DNA from: JACCTI01 sp038237435
GTDB lineage: Bacteria; Verrucomicrobiota; Verrucomicrobiia; Chthoniobacterales; UBA10450
NCBI GenBank assembly: GCA_038237435.1
Contig: JBBRYT010000008.1
Span: 62,001 to 126,000 of the forward strand
Reading direction: 5' to 3'
DNA: 64,000 nucleotides
In this document: in pieces, positions 17,752 to 26,668 of the stretch
Layout of the letters: each line of letters opens with the position of its first letter
Position numbering within the stretch: position 1 is the stretch's first letter
Notes under the pieces: model-generated
Seen by the model: only the letters and a program-made list of their open reading frames with translations
Told to the model about the DNA's origin: nothing
Databases searched by the model: none
Translations under genes and position numbers: made by a program

Positions 17752-20208
17752 ATGCTCACTGACATTCGTTACGGCATCCGCCAACTGCTCAAACATCCCG
17801 GTTTCACTTTCGTCGCCGTGTTTACGCTCGCGCTCGGCATTGGCGCGAACACTGCCATCTTTAGCGTGGTCAACGCGCTCTTGCTCAAGCCGCTGCCGTT
17901 TCCGGACCCGCAGCAACTCATGGCCGTCGGCGCACGCGATACGCGCCAAAACGCCACCGAGCTCAATTCGCTTTCCTATCCGGACTTCTTCGATTTTCGC
18001 GAACAAAACCACTCCTTTTCCTGCATCGCAGTTTATCGGAATCAAACGCTCGCCCTAACGAGTGAAGAAGGCGCGACCAGCATTCTGGCGGAAAAAGTCA
18101 GCGCGGAGTTTCTCGATGTGCTCGGGATCAAGCCATTCATGGGTCGCAATTTCGCGCGCGCCGATGAAGAGGCCGGCGGCGGACCTGGCGGATTCAAGCT
18201 GATCATCAGCTACGACTTTTGGAAAAAGCATTTCGGCGGCGAAGCCAATGTCGTCGGTCGAACGATAGAGCTTGATCGTCGCTCCTTCACAATCCTGGGC
18301 GTGATGCCGGCGGGTTTTCAATTCCCCATTCAAAACGATCCGATCGATTGCTACATTACGATCGCGGCGGACGCATTCACCCTTGATGGCGGAAAGCCGA
18401 TGACGCAGGAGCGCGGCAGTCACAGTGTCCAGGGAATTGCGCGCCTTAAGCCGGGCGTCGCGATTGAGCAGGCGCTGGCGGATGTGGGGACGATCGCGGC
18501 TAATCTCGAAAAGGAACATCCGGATAGCAATTCCTACTTTGGCTTTGCCGCAAAACCGTTGCGTGAGGATTTGATCGGCGATGTGCGCGCGGCGCTTTAT
18601 GTCTTGTTCGGCGCGGTGCTGTGCGTGTTGCTGATTGCGAATGCGAACGTCGCCAATCTTCTTCTCGCGCGTGCTTCCGTGCGCGGAAAAGAAATGGCGC
18701 TCCGCGCTGCGATGGGCGCGAGCCGCCTGCGGATTATCCGGCAATTGCTCACGGAAAGTCTGTTGCTCGCTGCTATTGGCGGCGTTCTTGGATTGCTTGT
18801 CGCGCAATGGGGCACGACCGCGCTCATCAAAACCGTGCCGCAAAATATTCAGCGCATCAGCACGATCGAACTCGATGGCGTCGTGCTAGCCTTCACCCTT
18901 TTCGTTTCGCTCCTGACCGGTGTCGTCTTCGGTCTCGTGCCTGCGTGGCAGGCCTCGCATGTCGATCTTAACTCGTCGTTGAAAACCGGCACGCGTGGCG
19001 GTAGCGGCGGCGAAAGCAAGGGCCGGTTGCGGAACGCGCTCGTTGTGGCGGAAGTCGCGCTTGCGCTCGTTCTTTTGATTTGCGCCGGACTTCTCATCCA
19101 AAGTTTCGCCCGCCTCGGTCGCGTGCAGCCGGGAGTAAAAACAGACCGCCTGCTCACGGCGCGCCTGCAATTGCCGGGTGCGGCTTATCCGAAAAACGAA
19201 AACATCATCGCGTTTTTCGATCAGTTCTTGGTGCGAATCCGGACATTGCCCGGCGTCGAAGCGGCCAGCGTGATCGTTCCCTTGCCGCTAAGCGGCAGCA
19301 ATATGACGACGGACTTCGACATGGCCGATCATCCGCTGCCCGAAGGCCAACGCCCGGCCGCGCCGGTCCGGATCATTGGCACGGACTATTTCCAGACGAT
19401 GGGAATTCCGCTCCGCCACGGCCGCGTCTTCAACGAGACCGATCGCATGGAATCGTTGGCGGTCGTGATCGTGAACGAACGTTTCGCGGCCAAATATTTC
19501 CCAGGACAAGATGTTGTCGGGAAACGCATTCAACCCGGCTTTAGCGCTGACGATAAAGGCGAGAAGATGCGCGAGATCATCGGTGTGGTCGGCAATGTGA
19601 AACATCTTTCGCTCAAGAACGACGACTCACCCGAGATGTATTTGCCTCGCACGCAAATTCCGTTCGACGTCATGACGCTCGCCATCCGCACGAGCGTTTC
19701 GAATCCGGCCGGGCTCACCAACGCGATTCGCAAAGAACTGACTGCGCTCGATCCGTCCATTCCCCTAACGAGTGTTCGTGTCTTTGACGAATACATTTCA
19801 CGCTCGCTGTCCAAGCCACGATTTAACGCGTTGTTGCTCTCGATTTTTGCCGGCACCGCGCTCCTTCTGACCGCCATCGGGATTTACGGCGTGATGGCCT
19901 ACTCCGTCGCGCAACGCACCAATGAAATCGGAATCCGCATCGCGCTCGGCGCGGCGCAGTCAGCTATTTTCCGGCTCGTGGTTGGTCAGGCCATGGCGCT
20001 CGTGGGGATCAGCGTCGTGATTGGTCTGGCGGGCGCCTTTGCGGCCACGCGTTTGTTGAGTTCGCTTCTTTTCGGTGTGGGCGTTTGGGACCCGTATACC
20101 TTTGGCGCCATCGTGCTTTTGATTTCGGTCGTCGCTTTCCTCGCGGCCTGGCTGCCCGCACGGAGGGCCGCCAATGTTGATCCCATCATTGCGCTGCGAA
20201 CGGAATAA
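17752..20208 (+). CDS. ADOP-type ABC permease, copy 4 of 5
   Basis: The 818-residue protein starts DIRYGIRQLLKHPGF and ends PARRAANVDPIIALRTE. FtsX signatures are KEMALRAAMGASRLR and NEIGIRIALGAAQSA. The 17-base spacer after copy 3 contains a one-base variant of the iterated word (TCGTTAGA at 17739). The exact word also occurs twice inside the gene, both times read as Leu-Thr-Ser (18054 and 19764) using the otherwise sparing CTA codon. Confidence 0.85.
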   Translation: MLTDIRYGIRQLLKHPGFTFVAVFTLALGIGANTAIFSVVNALLLKPLPFPDPQQLMAVGARDTRQNATELNSLSYPDFFDFREQNHSFSCIAVYRNQTLALTSEEGATSILAEKVSAEFLDVLGIKPFMGRNFARADEEAGGGPGGFKLIISYDFWKKHFGGEANVVGRTIELDRRSFTILGVMPAGFQFPIQNDPIDCYITIAADAFTLDGGKPMTQERGSHSVQGIARLKPGVAIEQALADVGTIAANLEKEHPDSNSYFGFAAKPLREDLIGDVRAALYVLFGAVLCVLLIANANVANLLLARASVRGKEMALRAAMGASRLRIIRQLLTESLLLAAIGGVLGLLVAQWGTTALIKTVPQNIQRISTIELDGVVLAFTLFVSLLTGVVFGLVPAWQASHVDLNSSLKTGTRGGSGGESKGRLRNALVVAEVALALVLLICAGLLIQSFARLGRVQPGVKTDRLLTARLQLPGAAYPKNENIIAFFDQFLVRIRTLPGVEAASVIVPLPLSGSNMTTDFDMADHPLPEGQRPAAPVRIIGTDYFQTMGIPLRHGRVFNETDRMESLAVVIVNERFAAKYFPGQDVVGKRIQPGFSADDKGEKMREIIGVVGNVKHLSLKNDDSPEMYLPRTQIPFDVMTLAIRTSVSNPAGLTNAIRKELTALDPSIPLTSVRVFDEYISRSLSKPRFNALLLSIFAGTALLLTAIGIYGVMAYSVAQRTNEIGIRIALGAAQSAIFRLVVGQAMALVGISVVIGLAGAFAATRLLSSLLFGVGVWDPYTFGAIVLLISVVAFLAAWLPARRAANVDPIIALRTE

Positions 20209-20229
20209 TCGCCTAACGAGTACAAGATC

Positions 20230-22743
20230 ATGAGCACCTTAATTACCGAGCTGCGCTACGCTATTCGGATGCTGCTGAAAGCGCCGGCTTTCTCGGTCAT
20301 CGCCATCCTTGCGCTCGGCCTCGGCATTGGCGCAAACACCGCCATCTTCAGCGTCGTTAATGCGGTGCTCCTGCGTCCGCTGCCTTATCCCGACCCGGAT
20401 CGTCTCGTGCTCGTGCGCGAACGTAGCTCGGCTTTCGAGAATGGCTCGGTCAGCTATCCGAACTATCTCGACTGGCGCGCTGGTCAGCACAGCTTCACCG
20501 ATCTAGCACTCGTTAGGCGGGAGAACTTCAACTTCGCCACCAGCGGCGGGGATGCCACGCCGGATCGGATGAGCGGCGCGCGCATCACTTATAATTATCT
20601 AACACTCCTCGGGCTCAAACCGCTCATCGGGCGCGATCTCACCGAAGCCGACGATCAGGTCGGCAGCGCGCCGGTTATTTTAATTAGCGAAAGCGTTTGG
20701 CGGACGCGCTTCGGTCGCTCGCCGAAAGTGCTGGGACAACAAGTGGTGGTGGACGGTGTGCCGCGCGAGATCATCGGCGTGTTGCCGGAGGAGGTAAAAT
20801 TTCCGCGCCTCTCGCAAATTTGGGTGCCGTTGGCAGACTTGCGCAAAGCGGAGAACAATCTCCATCGAGGAAATCATCCTGGATTCAGCAGCCTCGGCCG
20901 GCTCAAGCCCGGCGTCTCGCTCTCGCAGGCTCTGGCCGACTTGGACACGATCGCGGCGGCACTGGAAAAGCAGTATCCCGACACGAATGCAGGCCGACGA
21001 CTCAATATGCGTCTGCTACTTGAAGCTTCCGTTGGTGAATATCGAAAAAGCTTAAACCTCTTGTTAGGCGCGGTGGCCTGCGTGCTTCTCATCGCCTGCG
21101 CGAATGTGGCGAATCTGCAGCTGGCACGCGCGCTCGCTCGCATGAAAGAACTGGCGGTGCGTGCGGCATTGGGCGCGAGCCGTTGGGCGCTTGCGCGTCA
21201 GCTTCTCACCGAAAGCACATTGCTCGCGCTCGTCGGCGCGGCCGCGGGCGTGATCCTCGCGATCTGGAGTTTGGACGCGATCATCGCTCTCTCGCCGCAA
21301 AACATTCCGCGCTTCAAAGAAACGCGTATCGATGGAATGGCGCTACTTTTCACTGGCATCGTCGGACTGGCCGCGGGAATTCTCTCCGGGATCTGGCCGG
21401 CTTGGCGAATCTCGAACGCGGCCGCGCTCTCGGTTGTTTTGCATGAAGCCGGGACGCGCGGCGGCAGTGGCGGCGCCGCCAGGCAACGGGCGCGCTCGGC
21501 CCTCGTCATCACGCAAGTTGCGCTCGCCGTTATCCTGCTCGCGGGCGCGGGCCTGACTCTGAAAAGTTTCTGGCGCGCGCAAAACGCGCCGCTCAATTTT
21601 GATCCGCACAATATTCTTCTGGCGGCGATCGATCTGCCGAAAGCCGGCTACGATCGCATCGACGAAAAAGGAAATTCGGTCGTAGACGACGAGAAGACGC
21701 GCGTGTTCTATAACCGGTTGCTCGATCGAGTCCGCGTCCTGCCAGGCGTCGAAGCAGCGGCAATCGGCGCGAATATTCCGTTTGATGAAAATGAATGGGA
21801 CAGCGGCTTCCACGTCACCGGCACGCCCAGTGCCGAGCCGGGCAAAGAGCCATCGGCCGAGATCAACATCGTCTCCTCGGATTACTTCAAGGTGATGAAG
21901 ATGCCGATCATTCGGGGCCGCTCTTTCGGCCCCGAAGATATCGCGGACATGAATCGCTCGCGCTCCGTCATCATCGACCAAACCTTTGCGCAGAAATATT
22001 TCCCGGGGCGGGATCCGATTGGTCTAAACATCGACGATAATCAACGGCCCAACACCGATACGCTGGCGGAGGCGGCGAAATATCCTCCGCTCATTATTGT
22101 CGGCGTGGTCGCGCGGACGCGGAACGAAGCGCCCGGCGAGGATAACGTGGAGAAGCTCGGCTTCGTGCACATGTATTTTTCTTCCGAGCAAAATCCGGCC
22201 AACAGCAACATGCTGATGCTGCGCGTAAGAGGCGGTGATCCGAAGGCGCTGGTTCCACTCGTTAGGCGCGAAGTGCAGGCGATCGATCCGGCGCAGCCGA
22301 TCGGGTCAGTCGCGACCATGGAGGAAAATATCGGCGCCAGTCTCGCGACCCGTCGGCTGACGATGATGTTGCTCGGCACCTTCGCCGCTCTCGCACTTTT
22401 GCTCGCGAGCGTGGGACTCTACGGCGTGATGGCGCTGAGCGTGACGCAACGGACGCGCGAGTTGGGAATTCGCCTCGCGCTCGGTGCGGCGCGGGCGGAT
22501 GTCTTCCGGCTGGTGCTCGGGCAAGGCGCGGCCCTGATTGCGATGGGACTTCTGCTCGGTTTGGTCGGCGCGCTCGGAACCGGTCGCGCCCTAACGAGTG
22601 TTCTTTACGGCGTCGGCGCAGTTGACATACCTGCCTTAACGACCTCGATCATTTCACTGAGCGCGGTGGCGATGTTGGCGTGTTTCTTCCCGGCGCGAAG
22701 GGCGACGCGCGTCGATCCAATGGTGGCGCTGCGCGAAGAGTGA
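20230..22743 (+). CDS. ADOP-type ABC permease, copy 5 of 5
   Basis: This is the longest copy, with 837 residues. It starts after a short extension with ELRYAIRMLLKAPAF and ends PARRATRVDPMVALREE. FtsX signatures are KELAVRAALGASRWA and RELGIRLALGAARAD. It differs from the other copies by insertions in the second periplasmic domain (around DEKGNSVVDDEKTRV). The spacer before it holds CCTAACGA at 20212. The array ends here; the next gene is convergent. Confidence 0.85.
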   Translation: MSTLITELRYAIRMLLKAPAFSVIAILALGLGIGANTAIFSVVNAVLLRPLPYPDPDRLVLVRERSSAFENGSVSYPNYLDWRAGQHSFTDLALVRRENFNFATSGGDATPDRMSGARITYNYLTLLGLKPLIGRDLTEADDQVGSAPVILISESVWRTRFGRSPKVLGQQVVVDGVPREIIGVLPEEVKFPRLSQIWVPLADLRKAENNLHRGNHPGFSSLGRLKPGVSLSQALADLDTIAAALEKQYPDTNAGRRLNMRLLLEASVGEYRKSLNLLLGAVACVLLIACANVANLQLARALARMKELAVRAALGASRWALARQLLTESTLLALVGAAAGVILAIWSLDAIIALSPQNIPRFKETRIDGMALLFTGIVGLAAGILSGIWPAWRISNAAALSVVLHEAGTRGGSGGAARQRARSALVITQVALAVILLAGAGLTLKSFWRAQNAPLNFDPHNILLAAIDLPKAGYDRIDEKGNSVVDDEKTRVFYNRLLDRVRVLPGVEAAAIGANIPFDENEWDSGFHVTGTPSAEPGKEPSAEINIVSSDYFKVMKMPIIRGRSFGPEDIADMNRSRSVIIDQTFAQKYFPGRDPIGLNIDDNQRPNTDTLAEAAKYPPLIIVGVVARTRNEAPGEDNVEKLGFVHMYFSSEQNPANSNMLMLRVRGGDPKALVPLVRREVQAIDPAQPIGSVATMEENIGASLATRRLTMMLLGTFAALALLLASVGLYGVMALSVTQRTRELGIRLALGAARADVFRLVLGQGAALIAMGLLLGLVGALGTGRALTSVLYGVGAVDIPALTTSIISLSAVAMLACFFPARRATRVDPMVALREE

Positions 22744-22755
22744 AACTTGCGGCAC

Positions 22756-23565
22756 TCATTGCTGCGGAATTTCGTCGCTGATGATGAAGAACTTCTTCAG
22801 AATGGCGCGGCCGAAATTAGTCGTCAGGGCAACGTCGGCTGCGTCACGTCCAACGGCCATGACGATGCGGCCAATGCGCGGTTTGTTATGTCGCGCGTCG
22901 AACGTGTACCAGCGTCCGCCGAGATAAGCCTCAAACCAACCGCTGAAATCCATCGGCAACACGACCGGCACGCCGATGTCGCCCATATATCCAGTGACAT
23001 AACGCGCGGGAATATTCATACAGCGCATGAAGGTCAGAGCGAGATGACTGAAGTCGCGGCAGACACCGCGGCCATCGTTGTAAACATCGAAGGCCGACTT
23101 GGTCGCATCGGCGTGTTGGTAATTGAAAGTGATGTGGTTATGCACCCAATCGCAGATGGCTTGCGCGCGTGGCCAACCCGGCTGCGTATTGCCAAAAAGT
23201 TGCCACGCGATTTCCGAGAGCTTGTCGACTTCGCAATAACGACTCGTTAGGAGAAACGGCAGCACCTCATCCGGCAGATCTTCAATGTTCGCCTGTGTCG
23301 CATCCGGTATTCGCGCATCGGGCAGGCCACTGTCTTGGATCATTGTCTCGAGCGTGAACCGAATGTTCCCGGCGGGCGCCACGATGCGGGCGCAGCGATT
23401 GCCGTAGAGGTCGGTGAAATCGTGCAACGGAATATTCGGCTCGAGCACGATTTTTTCCTCCGCGAGCAAATCTTTTTGCCGCGACGGATGCACATAAAGC
23501 ATTAGGATCATCGGCGTCGGACCGACGAGTTCGAACTCGATATCGAAACCGATTTTGATCTTCAT
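22756..23565 (-). CDS. Transglutaminase-like domain protein
   Basis: I place the start at the ATG at 23565 (MKIKIGFDIEFELVGPTPM), which begins the conserved bacterial transglutaminase-like N-terminal domain. The 269-residue protein has the catalytic-type cysteine in DGRGVCRDFSHLALTFMRC near residue 170. The segment where many relatives carry the catalytic histidine reads PMDFSGWFEAYLGGRWYTF, with Ser-Gly instead. The next acidic position, TFDARHN, is present. It may be a protease, a transamidase or a catalytically altered subgroup. It stands divergently 48 bases from the gene at 23614. Confidence 0.75.
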   Translation of the reverse strand: MKIKIGFDIEFELVGPTPMILMLYVHPSRQKDLLAEEKIVLEPNIPLHDFTDLYGNRCARIVAPAGNIRFTLETMIQDSGLPDARIPDATQANIEDLPDEVLPFLLTSRYCEVDKLSEIAWQLFGNTQPGWPRAQAICDWVHNHITFNYQHADATKSAFDVYNDGRGVCRDFSHLALTFMRCMNIPARYVTGYMGDIGVPVVLPMDFSGWFEAYLGGRWYTFDARHNKPRIGRIVMAVGRDAADVALTTNFGRAILKKFFIISDEIPQQ

Positions 23566-23613
23566 AAGTGCGCGGCGAAGTTGCCACACAATCGGTTCTT
23601 AGCTAACTGACGG

Positions 23614-24165
23614 ATGCTTCCAAAATTTAGCGGCACACTTCCGAACAACGCCTCCGAGCTGGAGCGCGCGCTAAATGAAAGTCTGGAGCGGTTTCTCGGT
23701 GTGCAGAAAAAAATTGTAATGGTGACGAATCCTTCGCCGCGGCAGTTGGAAATATCTGCGGACGTTTCCGATTTAGAAACGGCGATCACGCAGATTGCAA
23801 AACGCGAAGCGGGCAAACAAGGCGTCGCGCTTGAAGAGCTGCGTTTGAATTTCCGCCAACTCGGTCCGCGCGCCTTGGAAGTGGAAGGAAATGTCCGCGC
23901 GAAGAAAATGGTTTTCGAAACGACGGTTCGTATCACGGGACGATTGGAAATCAGCGAGCAACTAACGGCCACGATTTCAAATCTCCATTGCACCGGTGAG
24001 GGCGCGATCGGTTCGATGGCCTGCGCATTTATTTCCCCCCACTTGGCGAAGTTGAATGGACAGAGTTTTCCGCTAGCCGCGTTGGTCAGTAAGGAGAAGC
24101 CGCTGAGCGATGTGCGCCTCAGCTCCGGGGAGAAACTCTCGATTACAGCGGAGTTCGCCGCCTGA
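23614..24165 (+). CDS. Uncharacterised protein, 183 residues
   Basis: No family is recognised. The protein has no signal peptide or transmembrane helix. It alternates short charged helices (NASELERALNESLERFLGVQK) with long beta-strand segments (ALEVEGNVRAKKMVFETTVRI and LTATISNLHCTGEGAIGSM). This strand pattern loosely recalls lipid-binding beta-sheet proteins such as DUF2993, but I would not assign it. A reading frame covers the same stretch on the other strand; the plus-strand frame is preferred because of its balanced composition and its divergent placement relative to the transglutaminase-like gene. Confidence 0.55.
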   Translation: MLPKFSGTLPNNASELERALNESLERFLGVQKKIVMVTNPSPRQLEISADVSDLETAITQIAKREAGKQGVALEELRLNFRQLGPRALEVEGNVRAKKMVFETTVRITGRLEISEQLTATISNLHCTGEGAIGSMACAFISPHLAKLNGQSFPLAALVSKEKPLSDVRLSSGEKLSITAEFAA

Positions 24166-24173
24166 AAAACCGC

Positions 24174-24201
24174 TTGCAAATTCGGCCTTTCCCTCTACTT
24201 T
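24174..24201 (+). promoter_or_regulatory. Putative sigma-70-type promoter of rpsN
   Basis: TTGCAA at 24174-24179 and TACTTT at 24196-24201 are separated by 16 bases. Transcription would start only a few bases before the rpsN ATG at 24214. No Shine-Dalgarno sequence is visible in front of that ATG, so the transcript may have a very short leader. Confidence 0.35.
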
Positions 24202-24213
24202 CCGCGTTCCTTT

Positions 24214-24483
24214 ATGGCGAAGACCTCCTGGATTAACCGCAACAACCGCAAACGTGACACGGTGAAGAAATACGCCGCGCTCCGCGCTGAGTTGAAGGCG
24301 AAGAAGGATTACGCGGGGCTGACGCAGCTGCCGCGTAACGCGAGCCCGACTCGGGTCGTGAACCGTTGCGAAGTCAGCGGGCGTCGTCGCGCTTTCATTC
24401 GCCGTTTCAAAGTCTCGCGTCTCACTTTTCGCGAGCTGGCTTCCGCTGGGTTCATCCCCGGTGTGACCAAGTCGAGCTGGTAA
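24214..24483 (+). CDS. rpsN: 30S ribosomal protein S14
   Basis: The 89-residue protein matches S14 along its length: MAKTSWINRNNRKRDTV at the start, LPRNASPTRVVNRCEVSGR in the middle, and the conserved FRELASAGFIPGVTKSSW end. It lacks the four zinc-binding cysteines of the C+ form, so it is the zinc-independent type. S14 binds the 3' domain of 16S rRNA in the head of the small subunit. It is encoded alone here, outside a ribosomal protein operon, which is usual for this isoform in several phyla. Confidence 0.95.
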   Translation: MAKTSWINRNNRKRDTVKKYAALRAELKAKKDYAGLTQLPRNASPTRVVNRCEVSGRRRAFIRRFKVSRLTFRELASAGFIPGVTKSSW

Positions 24484-24529
24484 TTATTTCGCGCGCGCAG
24501 GGTTCGGGTGCGGGGCGCGCATCCGTCTG

Positions 24530-25939
24530 ATGAGTATTTTCTTTTTTGCATCCGTTGCTTTTGCGCCGCTGGCGCAGGCAATTATTGAACAATGGGATTC
24601 GCCAGAGCTCTTGCTCAGCAAGCTCGCTGCGATTTTTGCGTTGGTTTTGCTCAACGGCTTTTTCGTCGCCTGCGAATTCTCCATCATCAAAGTTCGCATC
24701 AGTCAGCTTGATGCGCTGGTGGAGGAGGGGAACACGCAGGCGCTTTTCGCGCGGCACGTGCGCAGTCATCTCGACGCTTATCTCTCCGCGACGCAACTCG
24801 GGGTGACGCTGGCGAGTCTGGCGCTGGGCTGGATCGGCGAAGAATTTCTCGAGCAAATGCTGGAGCCGTTCTTCGGTTTGGTCGGCGTTCACTCGCATGC
24901 CGTGGTGACGGCGATCGCAGTCGCGCTGGCGTTTTTCGGAATAACCTTTTTGCACATCGTTTTTGGCGAGTTGGCGCCGAAGTATATTGCGATCGCAAGT
25001 CCATTGCCGGTGGCGCTACGACTCGTTAGGCCGCTCGGCGGATTTTATGTTGTGTTCAAGCCGGTCATCTGGCTGCTGCATAAATCCTCGAATTTCTTGC
25101 TGCGCGGACTATTGCGTATCCAGCCGGTGCCGAGTTCCGAACTGGCGCACAGTGAAGAAGAGCTGCGACTCATTCTCGATCAAAGCGAGAAGTCCGATGA
25201 AGTCTCGACTCTCGGCCGCGACATCCTGGTCAATGCGCTGGATATGCGACGTCGCGTCGTGCGCGATATCATGACTCCGCGCGGCGATGTCATCTACCTC
25301 GATATTGAGAAGAGTTTCGATGAGAACGTGCGTAACGCACTGGAATCACGACACACACGTTTCCCGCTTTGCCGTGCGCACCTCGACGAAACGCTCGGCC
25401 TCATTCACATCAAGGAGCTGGTGCCGTTGATGCGCGCTCCGCAAGCCGATCTCATGAGCATCCGGCGCGATGTGCATTCCGTTCCGGAAATGATGTCGCT
25501 GGAAAAGTTGCTCAATCTTTTTCTGACTAAGCACGCGCATCTCGCGATGGTAGTGGATGAATACGGCGGCTCAGTCGGAATGGTTACGCTGGAAAATGTG
25601 CTGGAAGAATTGGTCGGCGACATTCAGGACGAATTCGACAAGGAGAAGGAAGAATTCCGCGAGCTGAACGAGAACGAATTCGTTATCGAAGGCGCGGTTG
25701 GTCTGTATGAATTGCAGGATCTGGCCGGGCTATCTTTGGAGAGCGCCGACGTGAGTACCATAGGCGGTTACGTGACGCATTTGCTCGGTCATCTGCCGAA
25801 GCAGGGCGAGCAAGTTCAGATCGAAAATTATCTCGTGACCGTCACAAAAACTGATGGCCGCCGCGTCGAGCAACTGCACTTCCGCAAGTTGAGCGAAGCA
25901 GCCCTAACGGAACAGACCGCGAAGTCGGACGCAGCCTGA
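24530..25939 (+). CDS. CorC/HlyC family membrane protein (DUF21-CBS-CBS-CorC_HlyC)
   Basis: The 469-residue protein has an N-terminal DUF21 domain with about four transmembrane helices (ALVLLNGFFVACEFSIIKV is the signature of helix 1). Two CBS domains follow (RDIMTPRGDVIYLDIEKSF and LMSIRRDVHSVPEMMSLEK), then a C-terminal CorC_HlyC domain (about residues 385-460). The family, related to eukaryotic CNNM, is linked to magnesium or cobalt transport and long-annotated as 'hemolysin'. It follows rpsN by 46 bases and precedes a small zinc-ribbon gene by 18. Confidence 0.88.
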   Translation: MSIFFFASVAFAPLAQAIIEQWDSPELLLSKLAAIFALVLLNGFFVACEFSIIKVRISQLDALVEEGNTQALFARHVRSHLDAYLSATQLGVTLASLALGWIGEEFLEQMLEPFFGLVGVHSHAVVTAIAVALAFFGITFLHIVFGELAPKYIAIASPLPVALRLVRPLGGFYVVFKPVIWLLHKSSNFLLRGLLRIQPVPSSELAHSEEELRLILDQSEKSDEVSTLGRDILVNALDMRRRVVRDIMTPRGDVIYLDIEKSFDENVRNALESRHTRFPLCRAHLDETLGLIHIKELVPLMRAPQADLMSIRRDVHSVPEMMSLEKLLNLFLTKHAHLAMVVDEYGGSVGMVTLENVLEELVGDIQDEFDKEKEEFRELNENEFVIEGAVGLYELQDLAGLSLESADVSTIGGYVTHLLGHLPKQGEQVQIENYLVTVTKTDGRRVEQLHFRKLSEAALTEQTAKSDAA

Positions 25940-25957
25940 CGAGTCGTTGGTTCGCTC

Positions 25958-26140
25958 ATGGAACTCAGGGTCGAAACCGATGTGACTTGCCCGCATTGTG
26001 GCGAATCATTCCCGTTGCTAATCGACACCTCGCAATCCTCGCAATCGCTGGTGGAAGATTGCACCGTTTGTTGCCGGCCGATTCAATTAACGATTCTCTG
26101 CCAACCCGGCGAAGTATTGGAAGTGAACGAAGGCGTCTGA
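25958..26140 (+). CDS. CPXCG-motif cysteine-rich small protein
   Basis: The 60-residue protein has two zinc-ribbon knuckles, CPHCGE near residue 12 and CTVCCRP near residue 38, matching the CPXCG-motif family (PF14255), whose role is unknown. The first motif uses His as its third residue. It probably folds around one zinc ion. It is downstream of the CorC/HlyC gene and convergent with mntR. Confidence 0.8.
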   Translation: MELRVETDVTCPHCGESFPLLIDTSQSSQSLVEDCTVCCRPIQLTILCQPGEVLEVNEGV

Positions 26141-26145
26141 GATGT

Positions 26146-26577
26146 CTAGGATGCCGCGCCTAGCTTCGCGAGCAATTTGGGACGGCCACGCAATTGTGCG
26201 ATCAGCGTTTCGATGGCGCGCAAAGTTTGCGGACTGATGTGATGCTCCATTCCTTCGACGTCGTGATCGATGACGCGTTTGTCCAGACCGAGTAGTCCCA
26301 GGAAGTCGCTCAAGAGTTGATGCCGGCGCGCGATGTTGCGCGCGAGTCCTTCCCCCGCGGCAGTCAAAACCAGGCCGCGATATTTTTCGTACTTGAGCAA
26401 ACCGTCGGCATCGAGTCTTTGCACCATATTGGTGACGCTGGCTTGGGAAATTTTGAGACTGCCGGCAATATCGACCACGCGGGCGTAACCCTTGCCTTTA
26501 ATCAATTCGAGGATGCGTTCAAGGTAATCCTCCACCGCTGTCGAATTGCGAGCTGCTAATTTCTTGCGCGGCGCCAC
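26146..26577 (-). CDS. mntR: MntR/DtxR-family manganese-responsive regulator
   Basis: The 143-residue protein has the DtxR winged helix (VEDYLERILELIKGKGYARV, then KISQASVTNMVQRLDADGLL) and the metal-binding dimerisation helices including ARRHQLLSDFLGLLGLDK and DVEGMEHHISPQTL. It lacks the SH3-like C-terminal domain of DtxR, so it is the short MntR type. It is divergent from mntH with 91 bases between the start codons. The manganese-loaded protein probably represses mntH through the inverted repeats at 26641-26667. Confidence 0.88.
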   Translation of the reverse strand: MAPRKKLAARNSTAVEDYLERILELIKGKGYARVVDIAGSLKISQASVTNMVQRLDADGLLKYEKYRGLVLTAAGEGLARNIARRHQLLSDFLGLLGLDKRVIDHDVEGMEHHISPQTLRAIETLIAQLRGRPKLLAKLGAAS

Positions 26578-26632
26578 GAGAGAATAGCTAGACGCGATCC
26601 TCGGTATTGGTCAAACAAAAAATATTTTGGCG

Positions 26633-26667
26633 TTGACATATTAGTAGTAAAAGACAACTAAGTTAGT
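26633..26667 (+). promoter_or_regulatory. Putative mntH promoter/MntR operator with TTAGT/ACTAA half-sites
   Basis: A perfect -35 hexamer TTGACA (26633-26638) is followed by three half-sites: TTAGT at 26641-26645, ACTAA at 26657-26661 and TTAGT at 26663-26667. The last two form a perfect inverted repeat around one G, ending just before the mntH ATG. No good -10 hexamer is visible at 16-18 bases. The position between mntR and mntH makes metal-dependent repression the simplest reading. Confidence 0.4.
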
Positions 26668-26668
26668 C

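Noticed and set aside
22756..23250. Plus-strand frame antisense to the transglutaminase-like gene
   Set aside because: No family match; the minus strand carries a recognisable transglutaminase-like domain across the same bases.
23562..24179. 205-residue minus-strand frame over the gene at 23614
   Set aside because: Ser/Arg-rich shadow composition and overlap with the transglutaminase-like start; the plus-strand frame is preferred.
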